In this document: piece after piece, positions 5,005 through 5,036 of the stretch | Layout of the letters: the number at the start of each line of letters is the position of its first letter | Position numbering within the stretch: the first letter of the stretch is position 1 | Assembly (NCBI GenBank): GCA_026707335.1 | Contig: JAPOXB010000156.1 | Location: forward strand, 1 to 5,036 | Direction of reading: 5' to 3' | Length of the DNA stretch: 5,036 nucleotides | DNA from: Chloroflexota bacterium | GTDB taxonomy: Bacteria > Chloroflexota > Dehalococcoidia > Bin125 | The notes under the pieces: model-generated | Seen by the model: the letters and a program-made list of their open reading frames with translations, nothing else | The model's database searches: none | What the model was told of the DNA's origin: nothing | Translations under genes and position numbers: made by a program

Positions 5005-5036
5005 ATGACGACGACCGCCCCTGAGCTAGAACCCGA
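5005..5036 (+). CDS. Start of a further gene, possibly tatC (3' end outside window)
   Basis: An ATG at 5005 opens a frame to the window edge giving about ten residues (MTTTAPELEP). A weak purine-rich stretch (GGGCGAAG, about 4990-4997) precedes it. Nothing in so few codons identifies the product. tatC is suggested only because it commonly follows tatA/tatB. It could also be an unrelated gene or a false start. Confidence 0.35.
   Translation, partial: MTTTAPELEP

Noticed and set aside
4266..5006. Minus-strand open frames of about 220-246 codons opposite the tat gene
   Set aside because: The Ser/Ala/Arg-rich translations mirror the Ala/Glu-rich tat coding strand. The plus-strand frame has a clear Tat N-terminus and ribosome site.

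Overview
The window is high-GC bacterial chromosome, densely packed with genes and dominated by housekeeping functions. Almost all starts are GTG or TTG behind clear purine-rich ribosome binding sites. The gene set (COG1579 zinc ribbon, YceD/DUF177, L32, FabD, NusB, ACP, TatA/B) is generic. The layout and base composition would suit a high-GC Chloroflexota-type or other deep-branching bacterium, but this assignment is an inference and no marker here fixes the phylum.

Left part (1-1381, minus strand): two genes appear co-transcribed leftward from a promoter near 1413-1442. The first encodes a coiled-coil C4 zinc-ribbon protein. The second, 24 bases downstream, encodes a large-serine-recombinase-like protein that runs off the left edge. 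Its N-terminal domain has lost the catalytic serine and several active-site arginine/aspartate positions, while its DNA-binding Recombinase domain looks intact. The reading frame is open over 219 codons, so it looks like a maintained, non-catalytic protein rather than a decayed gene. This is the most unusual item in the window.

Centre (1382-1544): a divergent intergenic region with promoter-like sequences facing both ways.

Middle (1545-4142, plus strand): a compact run yceD/DUF177 - rpmF - fabD - nusB - acpP. It couples ribosome maturation (YceD, L32), transcription antitermination (NusB) and fatty-acid synthesis initiation (FabD, ACP). Gaps are 103, 4 and 51 bases, then a 14-base overlap of nusB with acpP. 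The two longer gaps each hold a GC-rich hairpin, the stronger being a perfect 10-bp stem between fabD and nusB. plsX, fabH and fabG, often found in this cluster in other bacteria, are not in the window.

Right part (4143-5036, plus strand): a 214-base intergenic stretch with four GC-rich hairpins, two of them enclosed by a further 7-bp pairing that would form a three-way junction just upstream of the next gene's ribosome binding site. Then come a TatA/TatB-family protein with an unusually long acidic coiled-coil, Ala-rich and basic tail, and the first codons of another gene that may be tatC.

No tRNA, rRNA, CRISPR array or insertion sequence was seen. The very long open frames antisense to these genes (up to 648 codons) are best explained by the high GC content.
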